NCBI RefSeq assembly: GCF_900637295.1
Contig: NZ_LR134363.1
Coordinates: 1,674,001 to 1,738,000, forward strand
Reading direction: 5' to 3'
DNA length: 64,000 nt
Source: Actinomyces slackii
GTDB taxonomy: Bacteria > Actinomycetota > Actinomycetes > Actinomycetales > Actinomycetaceae
Shown: positions 37,275-46,450 of the stretch, in pieces
Position numbering within the stretch: the stretch's first letter is position 1
How the letters are laid out: each line of letters begins with the position of its first letter
Translations under genes and position numbers: made by a program
Notes under the pieces: model-generated
The model's database searches: none
Told to the model about the DNA's origin: nothing
The model's input: only the letters and a program-made list of their open reading frames with translations

Positions 37275-37736
37275 TCAGGACCAGGTCATGAGCAGATCAC
37301 CTGCGGCCAGGGCCGTGCCGGCGGGGACCGGGGCCAGGGCGCCCTCATCGCCCCCCATGGCCAGGACGGGGACGATCGGGCTCAGGCCCCCGGCCTCAAC
37401 GGCGGAAGGGCTCCAGGTGATGATCGGTGTGCCCGCCCGCACGAAGGCGCCCGCGACGGCATGGACGGTGAAGCCCCGGCCCTCCAGGCTCACGGTGTCG
37501 ATCCCCAGGTGGACCAGCACCTCGCGGCCCTGCGCGTCGGCGACGATGAAGGCGTGGGGATGAGCCTTGGTCACCCTCCCGGTCAGGGGCGCCACAGCCA
37601 CGGCGGTGCGACCCGCGGCGCGATCGGGATCCAGGGCGATGCCCGGGCCCAGGACCCGGCCGGCGAACACCGGATCGGGGACCTGGGCGAGCGCGATGAC
37701 GGTGCCGGCCACGGGCGCGCAGACCTCCAGGCTCAT
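37275..37736 (-). CDS. PTS glucose-family EIIA protein
   Basis: A free-standing 153-residue IIA domain. CAPVAGTVIALAQVPDPVFAG is the substrate-facing start, HAFIVADAQGREVLVHLGID contains both active-site histidines (the second, in VLVHLGID, is phosphorylated), and FVRAGTPIITW follows. ATG at 37736 with AGGAGG six bases upstream. It converges on malQ, 27 bp away. With the separate IIB it could serve one or several IIC permeases; in Actinobacteria such a protein is not known to control adenylate cyclase, so a catabolite-repression role should not be assumed. Confidence 0.9.
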   Translation of the reverse strand: MSLEVCAPVAGTVIALAQVPDPVFAGRVLGPGIALDPDRAAGRTAVAVAPLTGRVTKAHPHAFIVADAQGREVLVHLGIDTVSLEGRGFTVHAVAGAFVRAGTPIITWSPSAVEAGGLSPIVPVLAMGGDEGALAPVPAGTALAAGDLLMTWS

Positions 37737-38014
37737 CACGAGCCTCCTGCGCTCAAGGGGCGGGTGGTTCCTGGCGACTGGGGCATGGGCTCCTCCTGGG
37801 TCTGGTCGGACGGGCGGCGACTGGCCAGCCTCATTGTGGCCCGCCGCATGCGGTCCCGGCCCGCATCCCGGGGCAGCGGCGGGGCGCACCGCTTGGACGG
37901 TGACCGGCTGGCGGCATCGGGCGGTGCGATCGGCGCTTGACAGGCCGGGGGTCTCCGGCTTGCCTGGAACCACGGATCCGGCGCACGCCCGGACCGGTCG
38001 CACCAAGGAGAACG

Positions 38015-39172
38015 ATGATGACCACCGTGGTTCTCGCCCCCGACTCCTTCAAGGAGTCCCTCAGCGCCTCACAGGCCTGCGCCGCACTCGCCCACGGGCT
38101 CGCTGCGGCGGATCCCACCATCCGCTGCCTGCACGCCCCCATGGCCGACGGCGGGGAGGGAACCGCTGCCGCCCTCGTCAGTGCCGGGGGATGGCAGGAG
38201 GTGGCGGTGCGCGTCGCCGATGCGCTGGGCCGCCCCACCGAGGCGACCCTGGCCTGGGACCCCACCACCGCCACGGCCTGCCTCGAGGCGGCCCAGGCCG
38301 TGGGCCTGGAGCGCATCGCCCCCGATGAGCGCGACATCTGGGCTGCCGACTCCGCAGGCGTGGGCGAGCTCATCACCAGGGCACTGGACCTGGGGGCCAG
38401 GCGCCTGGTGATGGGCCTGGGAGGATCCGCGACCAATGACGGCGGCGCGGGCATGCTCAGGGCCCTGGGCGCACGGCTCCTCAACGCCGCCGGCCAGCCC
38501 ATCGCCCCGGGGCCCGCCGGGCTGCGGGACCTGGAGAGCATCGAGACTGCCGGGCTGGATCCCAGGCTCGCCGGCACCGAGATCCTCCTGGCCACCGATG
38601 TCGACAACCCCCTCCTGGGCGAGCGTGGGGCCAGCGCCGTCTTCGGGCCCCAGAAGGGGGCAGGGGCCCAGGACGTGGCCGCGTTGGATGCCGCGCTGGC
38701 CCGCTTCGCCGACCGTGCGGCGCAGCACCTGGGCGCCGATAGGCGCAACGCCCCAGGAGCGGGGGCCGCGGGGGGACTGGGATGGGCGGGCCTGGAGTTC
38801 CTGGGCGCGGGCCTGCGCCCAGGGGTCGAGGTGGTGGCCGAGCTCGTCGGCCTGGAGCGCATGATCGCCGGTGCCGACCTGGTCATCACCGGAGAGGGCA
38901 GCGTCGATGAGCAGACCCTGGCCGGCAAGACCCCCTGGGGCGTGGCCCGCATCGCCATCGCCCACCGGGTGCCCGTCGTCGTCCTGGCCGGACGGGTGGG
39001 GCAGGGCTGGCAGCGGCTCCTGGAGTCGGGCATCAGCGCGGTCCTGCCCATCGTGCCCGGACCCTGCACTCTGGCGGAGGCGCTGGATGAGGGCGAGGAG
39101 AACCTGAGGCGCACCGCCGCCATGCTGCCCGGCCTCATGGGCTGGGGCTCGGCTCGCCCGCACTCGCCCTGA
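38015..39172 (+). CDS. Glycerate kinase (GlxK/GarK family)
   Basis: A 385-residue glycerate kinase that phosphorylates glycerate with ATP. It shows TVVLAPDSFKESLSASQAC at the start, PMADGGEGTAAAL, GLGGSATNDGGAGMLRALGA, TDVDNPLLGERGASAVFGPQKGA and VITGEGSVDEQTLAGKTPWGVA, which are the hallmarks of the family. AAGGAG precedes twin ATGs at 38015 and 38018; the second has the better spacing (seven bases). The 2- or 3-phosphate specificity cannot be told by eye. It is divergent from the IIA gene. Confidence 0.92.
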   Translation: MMTTVVLAPDSFKESLSASQACAALAHGLAAADPTIRCLHAPMADGGEGTAAALVSAGGWQEVAVRVADALGRPTEATLAWDPTTATACLEAAQAVGLERIAPDERDIWAADSAGVGELITRALDLGARRLVMGLGGSATNDGGAGMLRALGARLLNAAGQPIAPGPAGLRDLESIETAGLDPRLAGTEILLATDVDNPLLGERGASAVFGPQKGAGAQDVAALDAALARFADRAAQHLGADRRNAPGAGAAGGLGWAGLEFLGAGLRPGVEVVAELVGLERMIAGADLVITGEGSVDEQTLAGKTPWGVARIAIAHRVPVVVLAGRVGQGWQRLLESGISAVLPIVPGPCTLAEALDEGEENLRRTAAMLPGLMGWGSARPHSP

Positions 39173-39184
39173 CCCGTGGCCCGC

Positions 39185-39222
39185 CCCGCGTCCAGGCGCC
39201 ACGATGGTTGCCTGGACGCGGG
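39185..39222. terminator. Hairpin between convergent glycerate kinase and pepN genes
   Basis: Perfect 13-bp arms 39185-39197 and 39210-39222 (CCCGCGTCCAGGC and its complement). Located in the short gap between convergent genes, so probably serves both. Confidence 0.65.
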
Positions 39223-39230
39223 TCAGCGAT

Positions 39231-41801
39231 TCAGCGGGCGGCCCGCTCAGCGGCCTGGGCCCCAGCCACCCGCACCGCGGTGTCCAGGTTCTCCTGGACG
39301 ATGCGGCGCAGAGCCGCGGGCGCCTCAGCGTGCTCGGCCAGCCAGGCCTCCAGGGCGCCGATCGGGTCAAGCCCCTCCAGGCCGACCGTGGCATCCGACC
39401 ACAGGCCCGACAGCAGGTTCTCAGCCATGTGGAAGGTCCGCGACTCCCAGATCCCGGCAGCCTCACGGGCATACTCGGCCACGAAGGGCGCCAGCAGCTC
39501 GGGATCGCGCTCCACATTGGTCAGGCCGCGCAGCATCCGCACCTGGGTCTCATTGGGCATGGAGGCGCTGTCGACGAGCTCGCGCCATGCCGCCTCCTTG
39601 GCCTGCGGGGTCGGGATGGCCGCCCGGGCCTCCCCGGCGCGCTCGCGGCCAGTGGTGGTGACATCGCGCTCCAGCTCGGCATCGATGCGCGCCTGGCCGC
39701 AGCGCCCGGCGGACACCAGTCCGATCAGCAGCTCCCAGCGCAGATCCTGGTCGACGACGAGCCCCTCGAGGGCCTGACCGCCCTCCAGCAGACCCTCGAC
39801 GGCGTCGAGCTGGTCGGCTGTGACGGCGTGGGCCGCCAGGGCGCGCACCAGCTGGAGCTGCTTGTCACTGCCGGGCGCCGCGGCGCGGGCCAGACCCCAC
39901 AGCGACTCGGCCACCTGGGTGGCGCTGTCGCGACGCAGCTCGGGGGGCAGGTAGAAGGACAGGCAGGTGGTGATGCGCCCCAGCAGCCCCTGGATGACCG
40001 AGGAGTGCTCCTCGACGGCCAGGGCCTCAAGGGCGGCGCCAAGGAAGCGCGAGGATGCCAGCTCGCCGTCGCGCACCATGTCCCAGGCCGAGGCCAGGAC
40101 CAGGGAGCGCGGCAGGGAGGCGGTGAAGCCCCCGACGTGCTCCAGGCCGGTGGCCAGGGAGGCCTGGTCAAGGCGGACCTTGGCGTAGGTGAGGTCCTCG
40201 TCGTTGAGCATCAGGACATCGGGGCGGGACTGGCCCACCAGGTCGGGGATGGGGGTCAGCTCGCCGTCGACGTCGAGTTCGATGAGGCCGGTGCGCTCCA
40301 GGCGCCCGGAGTCCTCCAGGCGGTAGCAGCCCACGGCCACGCGGTGGGGGCGCAGTGAGGCCGGGGAGCCCGCGGGAATCTCCTGGCGGATAGCCGCGCG
40401 GGTGATGGTGCCGGCCTCATCGAGGTCCAGCTCGGTGCGCAGGGTGGTCACCCCGGCCTCCTGGAGCCACAGGCGCGTCCAGGTCGACAGATCGCGTCCG
40501 GAGACCGCCTCGAGCTCGGACAGAAGATCGGAGAGCTCGGCGTTGGCGTAGGCGTGGGCCGCCAGGTAGTTGGCGATGCCGGTGAAGAAGCTCTTCCGCC
40601 CCACATAGCCCACCAGGGCAGTCAGCACGGCGGCGCCCTTGGCGTAGGTGATGCCGTCGAAGTTGACCTCGACATCGTGCAGGTCCCTGATCTCGGCGGC
40701 CACCGGGTGGGTCGAGGAGAGCTGGTCCTGGTTGTAGGCCCAGGCCTTCTCGATGGTCTGGAAGGTGGTCCAGGCGTCGGTGAAGCGGGTGGTCTCGGCG
40801 GTGGCCAGGGTGGAGATGTACTCGGCGAAGGACTCGTTGAGCCACAGGTCGTTCCACCAGGTCATGGTCACCAGGTCTCCGAACCACATGTGCGCCAGCT
40901 CGTGGAGGATGGTCACGGCCCGCCGCTCGACCCGCGCCTGGACGGGCCGGGAGCGGAAGACGTAGTCGTCGCGGTGGGTCACGCAGCCGGCGTTCTCCAT
41001 GGCTCCGGCGTTGAACTCCGGCACGAAGATCTGGTCGTACTTGGAGAAGGCGTAAGGGGTGTCGAAGAGATCCTCGTAGTAGGCGAAGCCCTTCTTGGTG
41101 ATCTCCAGGATCTCCTCGGCATCCAGGTGATCGGCCAGGGAGGCGCGGCAGTAGACGCCCAGGGGCACCGTGCGGCCGTCGGCAGCGGTGTACGCATCGG
41201 TGACCCCCGTGTAGGGCCCGGCCACGATCGCGGTGACGTAGGAGCTCATGGGCTCGGTGGGGGCGAAGGCGAAGGTGTGGGAGTCCTCGCCGGCGCTCGA
41301 GGGCTCGGGGGTGGGGGAGTTGGAGAAGACCGTCCAGGAGCTGGGGGCTGTGACGGTGAAGGTGAAGGAAGCCTTGAGGTCGGGCTGCTCGAAGACGGCG
41401 TAGACGCGGCGGGAGTCGGGGACCTCGAACTGCGAGTAGAGGTAGGTCAGTCCATCGGCGGGGTCGGTGAAGCGGTGCAGGCCCTCACCGGTGTGCATGT
41501 AGGCGCAGTCCGCCACGACAACCAGCTCGTTGTCCTGGGCCAGGCCCTCCAGGATGATGCGGGAGTCCGCGTAGACCGCGGCGGGATCGAGCTCGCGTCC
41601 GTTGAGGGTGATGGAGTGGACGGTGGGGGCGACCAGGTCGATGAAGGTATCGGCCCCCGGCGTCGCGGTGAATCGGGCGGTGGTCGTTGACCTGAAGGTG
41701 GTCTCGCCACGGGTGAGATCCAGGACGACGTCGTAGCTGGAGGTGGTCACGGTGGCGGCGCGCGCGATCGCTTCCTCGCGCGTGAGGTTCTGACCCGGCA
41801 T
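39231..41801 (-). CDS. pepN: Aminopeptidase N (M1 family)
   Basis: An 856-residue zinc aminopeptidase removing N-terminal residues from peptides in the cytoplasm. The substrate-anchoring GAMENAG is near residue 264. The zinc motif is HELAHMWFGD (about 299), with the third ligand Glu in WLNESFAEY. The transition-state Tyr region GITYAKGAAVLTAL follows. The C-terminal ERAP1-like helical domain starts near 520. Length is normal for actinobacterial PepN. It stands alone, convergent with glycerate kinase and downstream of lcpA on the same strand. Confidence 0.95.
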   Translation of the reverse strand: MPGQNLTREEAIARAATVTTSSYDVVLDLTRGETTFRSTTTARFTATPGADTFIDLVAPTVHSITLNGRELDPAAVYADSRIILEGLAQDNELVVVADCAYMHTGEGLHRFTDPADGLTYLYSQFEVPDSRRVYAVFEQPDLKASFTFTVTAPSSWTVFSNSPTPEPSSAGEDSHTFAFAPTEPMSSYVTAIVAGPYTGVTDAYTAADGRTVPLGVYCRASLADHLDAEEILEITKKGFAYYEDLFDTPYAFSKYDQIFVPEFNAGAMENAGCVTHRDDYVFRSRPVQARVERRAVTILHELAHMWFGDLVTMTWWNDLWLNESFAEYISTLATAETTRFTDAWTTFQTIEKAWAYNQDQLSSTHPVAAEIRDLHDVEVNFDGITYAKGAAVLTALVGYVGRKSFFTGIANYLAAHAYANAELSDLLSELEAVSGRDLSTWTRLWLQEAGVTTLRTELDLDEAGTITRAAIRQEIPAGSPASLRPHRVAVGCYRLEDSGRLERTGLIELDVDGELTPIPDLVGQSRPDVLMLNDEDLTYAKVRLDQASLATGLEHVGGFTASLPRSLVLASAWDMVRDGELASSRFLGAALEALAVEEHSSVIQGLLGRITTCLSFYLPPELRRDSATQVAESLWGLARAAAPGSDKQLQLVRALAAHAVTADQLDAVEGLLEGGQALEGLVVDQDLRWELLIGLVSAGRCGQARIDAELERDVTTTGRERAGEARAAIPTPQAKEAAWRELVDSASMPNETQVRMLRGLTNVERDPELLAPFVAEYAREAAGIWESRTFHMAENLLSGLWSDATVGLEGLDPIGALEAWLAEHAEAPAALRRIVQENLDTAVRVAGAQAAERAAR

Positions 41802-41961
41802 GGTGCTCCTGTCTGCGGGAATACGGGGGTGCGTGCCTCGGCGACCTCATCGGCCAGGCCGGGGCGCTCGGTCACAGTGCCAGGATTGTCGCACCGCGCC
41901 GCGGCACTCGCCCAATCAGGAAGGTTGCGTGCCGATGCGCAGCCGCCTCGATCGGGCGAGG

Positions 41962-43074
41962 TCAGCTCCCGGCAGGCTCGCAGGAGCCGGGGGAGTACCC
42001 GTGCTCGGCGAGAACCGCGCGGGTCTCATCGCTGCTGAAGGCGATCAGGCCGTTGCCCTGAGCGGGGGCGGGGACGCTGACCAGGGAGAGGGCGCCACCA
42101 TCGCGGGCGGCGGTGGCCGATCTGGCGAAGGAGTACAGGTCCATCAGGCCGGTGCCGTGATCGAGAGTCAGGTTGCCGGCGATGCTGTGGGCGCGCTGAT
42201 GTGCGCTCCAGGGGCGGGAGGCGTCCTTGGCCAGGGAGGCCACGAGCGCGCGCATCACGGATGAGACCGATTCGGCCCGCCTCTGGTGCCCCTCGGCCTC
42301 GTCGAGAGCGGTCCAGGTGCCCTCGCGCAGGACCTCTGGGTGGCGCGAGCGCACCAGGGCGAGGGCCTGGACGCCGTCGAGCCGATGCGTGCCGGCTGTG
42401 GGCAGGGAGAGTCCCGAGTAGGAGTCCCGGACGGGCTCGGGGATCTCAACCTCGACTCCGCCCAGGGAGTCGACGATCCCGGCGAACTGGGCCATGTCGA
42501 TGGTGACCAGGTGCGTGGTGGTCACGCCCAGTCCGTGGCACAGGAGGTCGACGGTGGCCTGTGGGCCGGCGAGGTGGCTGGTGGCCAGGCGCTCGATGCC
42601 TCCATCCTTGGATCGCAGAGTCAGCTCGCGGGGGATGGACAGCACTGTCAGTCCAGCCTCGGTGGGCTGTGCGACGGCGATGATATCCGCGCGGGAGCCC
42701 TGCACATCGGATGTGGTCCCATAGTGATTGGGGCCCTCGGGGACGGTCTGGCGGGAGTCGACGCCCAGGATCAGCCAGGTCTGCGGGGGCGCTGCCGAGG
42801 GGTCGGCGGCATGGGGCATGGCGACCTCGACGCGCTGGGGGCGATGAGCCAGCACAGCGGCATCGATGCAGGCGACGCCGGCCAGCGCCACGGCGAGCAG
42901 GCCGGAGACGACGGCGACCCTGCGCCGACGCGACCAGTGCGAGAAGGCGGCCCTGGCCCGCCTGCCCCGCCTGCGCCGCGGTGGATCGGCGTCCGCGGGC
43001 AAAGCCTCCGCCGGGGAGGGAGCGCTTCTCAGTGCTCCCTCCCCGGCGGAGGATGATGAGGACGAGCGGGTCAT
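41962..43074 (-). CDS. lcpA: LytR-CpsA-Psr (LCP) family glycopolymer transferase
   Basis: A 370-residue type II membrane protein: a basic cytoplasmic tail (~55), one helix (VAVVSGLLAVALAGVACIDAAVLA), then the LCP catalytic domain outside the membrane. Conserved residues are seen in WLILGVDSR, GSRADIIAVAQPTEAGLTVLSIPREL, LSLPTAGTHRLDGVQALALVRSRH and GHQRRAESV. LCP enzymes move polyprenyl-phosphate-linked glycans to wall or protein acceptors. It starts 20 bp after gspA; in Actinomyces oris the equivalent LcpA glycosylates GspA. Its first codons encode a perfect 19-bp hairpin (43005-43052), and the ATG has little ribosome binding site. Confidence 0.85.
   Translation of the reverse strand: MTRSSSSSSAGEGALRSAPSPAEALPADADPPRRRRGRRARAAFSHWSRRRRVAVVSGLLAVALAGVACIDAAVLAHRPQRVEVAMPHAADPSAAPPQTWLILGVDSRQTVPEGPNHYGTTSDVQGSRADIIAVAQPTEAGLTVLSIPRELTLRSKDGGIERLATSHLAGPQATVDLLCHGLGVTTTHLVTIDMAQFAGIVDSLGGVEVEIPEPVRDSYSGLSLPTAGTHRLDGVQALALVRSRHPEVLREGTWTALDEAEGHQRRAESVSSVMRALVASLAKDASRPWSAHQRAHSIAGNLTLDHGTGLMDLYSFARSATAARDGGALSLVSVPAPAQGNGLIAFSSDETRAVLAEHGYSPGSCEPAGS
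43005..43052 (-). promoter_or_regulatory. Perfect 19-bp hairpin inside the start of lcpA
   Basis: Arms 43034-43052 and 43005-43023 are perfectly complementary with a 10-base loop. The stem begins eight codons into lcpA and about 45 bases after the gspA stop. It could end most transcripts coming from gspA or slow ribosomes on lcpA, so that surface protein exceeds its modifying enzyme. Confidence 0.55.
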
Positions 43075-43094
43075 CCTGTCATTGTGCGTCTGTC

Positions 43095-44108
43095 TCAGGC
43101 CTTGCGGCGACGAGCGACGAGCACTCCACCGCCCACGGCCAGCAGCGCCAGGGCGCCACCGCCGATGAGCAGGCCGTTGGTGCCCGTGCGAGCCAGGTCC
43201 TTGCCGTCGGTCTTGGCGCCGGCGGCGTGGGTCGCGCCAGCGGTCACCGAGACCGTGGTGCCCTTCTCGGTGCTTCCGGCCTCAGTCGAGCCGGCGTCAC
43301 CGGTGTTGGTGGTGGTGCCGCCGCCCATGCCGCCACTGTTGCTGTCGCCGCTACCGCCGTCCTGGTTGGCGTCATCCACGGTGGAGTAGGTGCCGCCGGA
43401 GACCTGGATCAGCTTGGTGGACGAGGCGCCCTCCCCGTAACGGCTGCCGACGATCACCAGTCGGTAGGTGCCGTCGGGCAGTGCGGGGGCGGGGAAGGAG
43501 CCGGTGCCGGTGCCGTCGGCGTTGATCGTGATCGAGCCGAGCTCGGCGACCTCAGCCTGGTCCGGCTCGGAGTTCAGGGTGAGCCGGGCGGTCTCGCCGG
43601 CGGAGAGTCCGGAGAGCTCCACGTTGAAGGTGGTGGCACCGTTCTCAGAGGTGATCGTGAAGTTGCCGGTGACCTCGGTGTTGTCGAAGAAGACCGGGTA
43701 GCCGGCGAGGGCAGTCTGCTGGTTGTAGGCGCCGCAGGCGGCTGCGACGCTCCAGCCGTCCTTCGCGGTGTCGCCGCCGGCGACCTGCTCGGGGATGTTG
43801 AGCGTGGTGGACCAGGAGCCGTCAGCGCTGGGGGTGACCGTGACGGTCCGGCTCAGATCCGCATCGTTCCCACCGGGCGGGACCAGGCCGACGATGACCT
43901 GCGCGTCCTGTCCGGTGCATCCGACTCCGGAGACCGCGTAGGCGGTGTTCGCCGGGTCAACGGCCGGGTCATTGGGCTGGGCGATGGCGAAACTGGTGGC
44001 TCCGTTGCCGTTGGTGGCCTCATCAGCCAGGGCGGGAACGGCGACCAGGGAAGCGCCGATCATAGCGGTGCCAGCGCCAAGCGCGGCGAGGGGGCGTCCG
44101 AGACGCAT
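43095..44108 (-). CDS. gspA: Sortase-anchored surface protein with LAxTG signal (GspA-like)
   Basis: A 337-residue exported protein. Signal peptide MRLGRPLAALGAGTAMIGAS to about residue 28 (VPALA-DEA). The body has Ig-like beta repeats. Then comes a Gly/Ser/Thr-rich stalk (residues ~255-300) and a sorting signal: LARTG, hydrophobic GGGALALLAVGGG, basic RRRKA. The motif is LAxTG rather than LPxTG. Two Cys in the body (CTGQDAQ, AACGAY) may pair. The adjacent LCP gene suggests it is glycosylated, as for GspA of Actinomyces oris, whose build-up is lethal when sortase is lost. GGAGG six bases before the ATG. Confidence 0.82.
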   Translation of the reverse strand: MRLGRPLAALGAGTAMIGASLVAVPALADEATNGNGATSFAIAQPNDPAVDPANTAYAVSGVGCTGQDAQVIVGLVPPGGNDADLSRTVTVTPSADGSWSTTLNIPEQVAGGDTAKDGWSVAAACGAYNQQTALAGYPVFFDNTEVTGNFTITSENGATTFNVELSGLSAGETARLTLNSEPDQAEVAELGSITINADGTGTGSFPAPALPDGTYRLVIVGSRYGEGASSTKLIQVSGGTYSTVDDANQDGGSGDSNSGGMGGGTTTNTGDAGSTEAGSTEKGTTVSVTAGATHAAGAKTDGKDLARTGTNGLLIGGGALALLAVGGGVLVARRRKA

Positions 44109-44205
44109 TGGAGACCTCCAAGGGTGGGATGGGTAGGAAGGTGGCGTCGTGATGCCAATGTGACAAGATAGAGACTAACGCGAACCAGGGGGCCTCTGCC
44201 AACTG

Positions 44206-44220
44206 TTTTCGTTGCGAAAA
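44206..44220. promoter_or_regulatory. Short AT-rich palindrome between the M13 peptidase and gspA genes
   Basis: TTTTCGTTGCGAAAA is a 6-bp inverted repeat with a 3-base centre, unusual in this GC-rich setting. It sits about 100 bp before the gspA start and 40 bp after the M13 stop (both genes on the minus strand). Operator or weak terminator are both possible. Confidence 0.3.
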
Positions 44221-44257
44221 TGTGATCTTCAACGGCACCTGCGGGCCGACTCGGGGT

Positions 44258-46366
44258 TCACCAGATGCATACGCGCTGGTCAGGGGCCATCCACAGAGCA
44301 TCTCCGGGTTTAACATCGAAGGCCTCGTAGAAGGCGTCGATGTTGCGCACGATCCCGTTGCAGCGGAACTCGGCCGGCGAGTGGGGGTCGATGGTCAGCA
44401 GCAGCTCGGCGTAGTCGTCGCGGTTCTTGGCCCGCCAGATCCGCGCCCAGGAGTAGAAGAAGCGCTGCAGGGCGGTCAGTCCGTCGATGACGGGGGCCTG
44501 CTCCACGGCGATGCCCCGGTGGGCCAGGGCCAGGCGGTAGGCCTTCAGGGCGATGCCCAGGCCGCCCAGGTCGCCGATGTTCTCCCCGATCGTCAGGGCG
44601 CCGTTGACATGGGGCACATCCTCGGCGGGGGTTCCGGCCGCCTCGTGCTTGGCCGCCAGCGCGGCGGGCGTGTAGGCCTCGTACTGCTCGATGAGGGCGG
44701 TGGTGCGCTGGGTGAAGGCCTCCCGGTCGGCCTGCGTCCACCAGTCGGAGACCTTCCCGGTGCCGTCGAAGGTCGAGCCCTGGTCATCGAAGCCATGGCC
44801 GATCTCGTGGCCGATCACCGCGCCGATGCCCGCGTAGTTGACGGCGTCATCGAGGTCGGGGTCGAAGAAGGGGGGCTGGAGGATCGCGGCGGGGAAGACG
44901 ATCTCATTCATGGTCGGGTTGTAGTAGGCGTTGACCGTCTGGGGGGTCATGTGCCACTCCTGGCGATCCACCGGCCCCTCGAGCTTGCGCAGGGAGCGGG
45001 CCAGATCGGCGGCCTCGACGCTGCGCACGCTCGCCAGCAGGTCCCCGGGGGTGATCGCGACGGCGGAGTAGTCCCGCCAGCGCACCGGATAGCCGATCTT
45101 GGGGGTGAAGAGCTCCAGCTTGTCCAGGGCGCGCTGGCGCGTGGCGGCCGACATCCACTCCAGGGAGGTGATCGAGTCCCGGTAGGCCTCGATGAGCCGG
45201 TCGACCAGGGCCTCCATCGCCTCCTTGTGGGAGGCGGGGAAGTGGCGCTCGACGTAGAGCTCTCCCAGTGCCTCGCCCAGGCAGGACTCCACCAGCCCCA
45301 CGCCGCGCTTCCAGCGGGCGCGCAGCTCGTCGGTTCCCTGGAGGGTGCGCCGGTAGAAGTCGAAGTTCTCCTCGACGAAGGCGCGCGAGAGCAGGGAGGC
45401 GCGCGCGTGGACCAGGTGCCAGGCCGCCCAGGCCCGCAGGTCCTCCAGGTCCGTGGCCTGCCACACGCCGGCCATATGCGGCAGGTAGTCGGGCTGGGTG
45501 ACGATGGCCTCGTCCAGGAATGACGTGGACTCGACCCCGCAGCCCGCGGCTGCCTGGCGCAGTCCCTCGCGCCAGGCAGCCCAGGGGAACCCCGGCGCGC
45601 TGGCCACGGCCTCATCCCAGGAGGAGGGGTTGTTCATCCTCTCCACATCCCGGCACGAGACCCTGTCCCAGTGGCCCTTGGCCAGAGCCGTCTCCAGGGC
45701 CATGATGCGCTCGGCCAGCTCGGAGGCGGGGGAGCCCAGGGCCGCGGGCAGATCCGCGAGCGCCAGGATCCGGCCGATGTGCCCCGTGTAGGAGGCGCGC
45801 AGCTCGGCCCGGGACTCCTCGCGGTAGTAGGACTCGTCGGGCAGGCCGATGCCGGCCTGGCCCATCCACGTCGTGTAGCGGTCGGGGTTGTTGAGGTCGA
45901 CCTCGACATCGGCCTCGATGGGGCCCATGAAGCCGGCGGGGGCGGCCGCCCCCAGGGCGCGCGCCAGCGCGTCCTTATCACTGGCACCCAGGATCGGTGC
46001 GAGATCGCAGGCCAGGGGGGAGGCGCCGAGCTCCTCCAGGTGATCCTCATCCATGAAGGCGGCGTACAGGGCGCCGATCTTGTCCCGGTTGGAGGATGGC
46101 ACCGGCTGCTGCGCCGTCACCCAGGCCTGGGAGGCCTCCTCGATGAGCTCGTGGCAGGCGGCCTCGGCGGCGTCGCGCAGCGCGACGAATGAGCCGGTCC
46201 CCGGTCGGTCGGCGGGGATCTCCGCGGTGGCCAGCCACGTGCCGTTGGCGTGGCGGAACAGGTCGTCCTGGGGGCGCACGTCGGTGTCGCGCGCCTCGGT
46301 GTCGAGGACTCCGGCCAGAAGGGTGGGGGCGGACAGTGCGGGCTCCGAGGGGGAGGCGGTAGTCAT
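44258..46366 (-). CDS. pepO: M13 family zinc endopeptidase (PepO-like)
   Basis: A 702-residue neprilysin-type metallopeptidase. The zinc motif is VIGHEIGHGFDDQGSTFDG (about residue 519), the third ligand Glu is in TIGENIGDLGG, and NAYYNPTMNEIVFPAAILQPPFF and the terminal DALWMAPDQRVCIW are family landmarks; the N-terminal half binds substrate (DDLFRHANGTWLATAEIP). No signal peptide or membrane helix is seen, so it should act in the cytoplasm on oligopeptides, as PepO does in lactic acid bacteria. It is divergent from rpiB. Confidence 0.93.
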   Translation of the reverse strand: MTTASPSEPALSAPTLLAGVLDTEARDTDVRPQDDLFRHANGTWLATAEIPADRPGTGSFVALRDAAEAACHELIEEASQAWVTAQQPVPSSNRDKIGALYAAFMDEDHLEELGASPLACDLAPILGASDKDALARALGAAAPAGFMGPIEADVEVDLNNPDRYTTWMGQAGIGLPDESYYREESRAELRASYTGHIGRILALADLPAALGSPASELAERIMALETALAKGHWDRVSCRDVERMNNPSSWDEAVASAPGFPWAAWREGLRQAAAGCGVESTSFLDEAIVTQPDYLPHMAGVWQATDLEDLRAWAAWHLVHARASLLSRAFVEENFDFYRRTLQGTDELRARWKRGVGLVESCLGEALGELYVERHFPASHKEAMEALVDRLIEAYRDSITSLEWMSAATRQRALDKLELFTPKIGYPVRWRDYSAVAITPGDLLASVRSVEAADLARSLRKLEGPVDRQEWHMTPQTVNAYYNPTMNEIVFPAAILQPPFFDPDLDDAVNYAGIGAVIGHEIGHGFDDQGSTFDGTGKVSDWWTQADREAFTQRTTALIEQYEAYTPAALAAKHEAAGTPAEDVPHVNGALTIGENIGDLGGLGIALKAYRLALAHRGIAVEQAPVIDGLTALQRFFYSWARIWRAKNRDDYAELLLTIDPHSPAEFRCNGIVRNIDAFYEAFDVKPGDALWMAPDQRVCIW

Positions 46367-46450
46367 GCGAACACGCTAGCGCTGTCCCCGCAGGTGAGCC
46401 GCCTTCACCCCGGGGTGCGCACAGGTGTTCGCGTGAGGCACAATCCGCTT

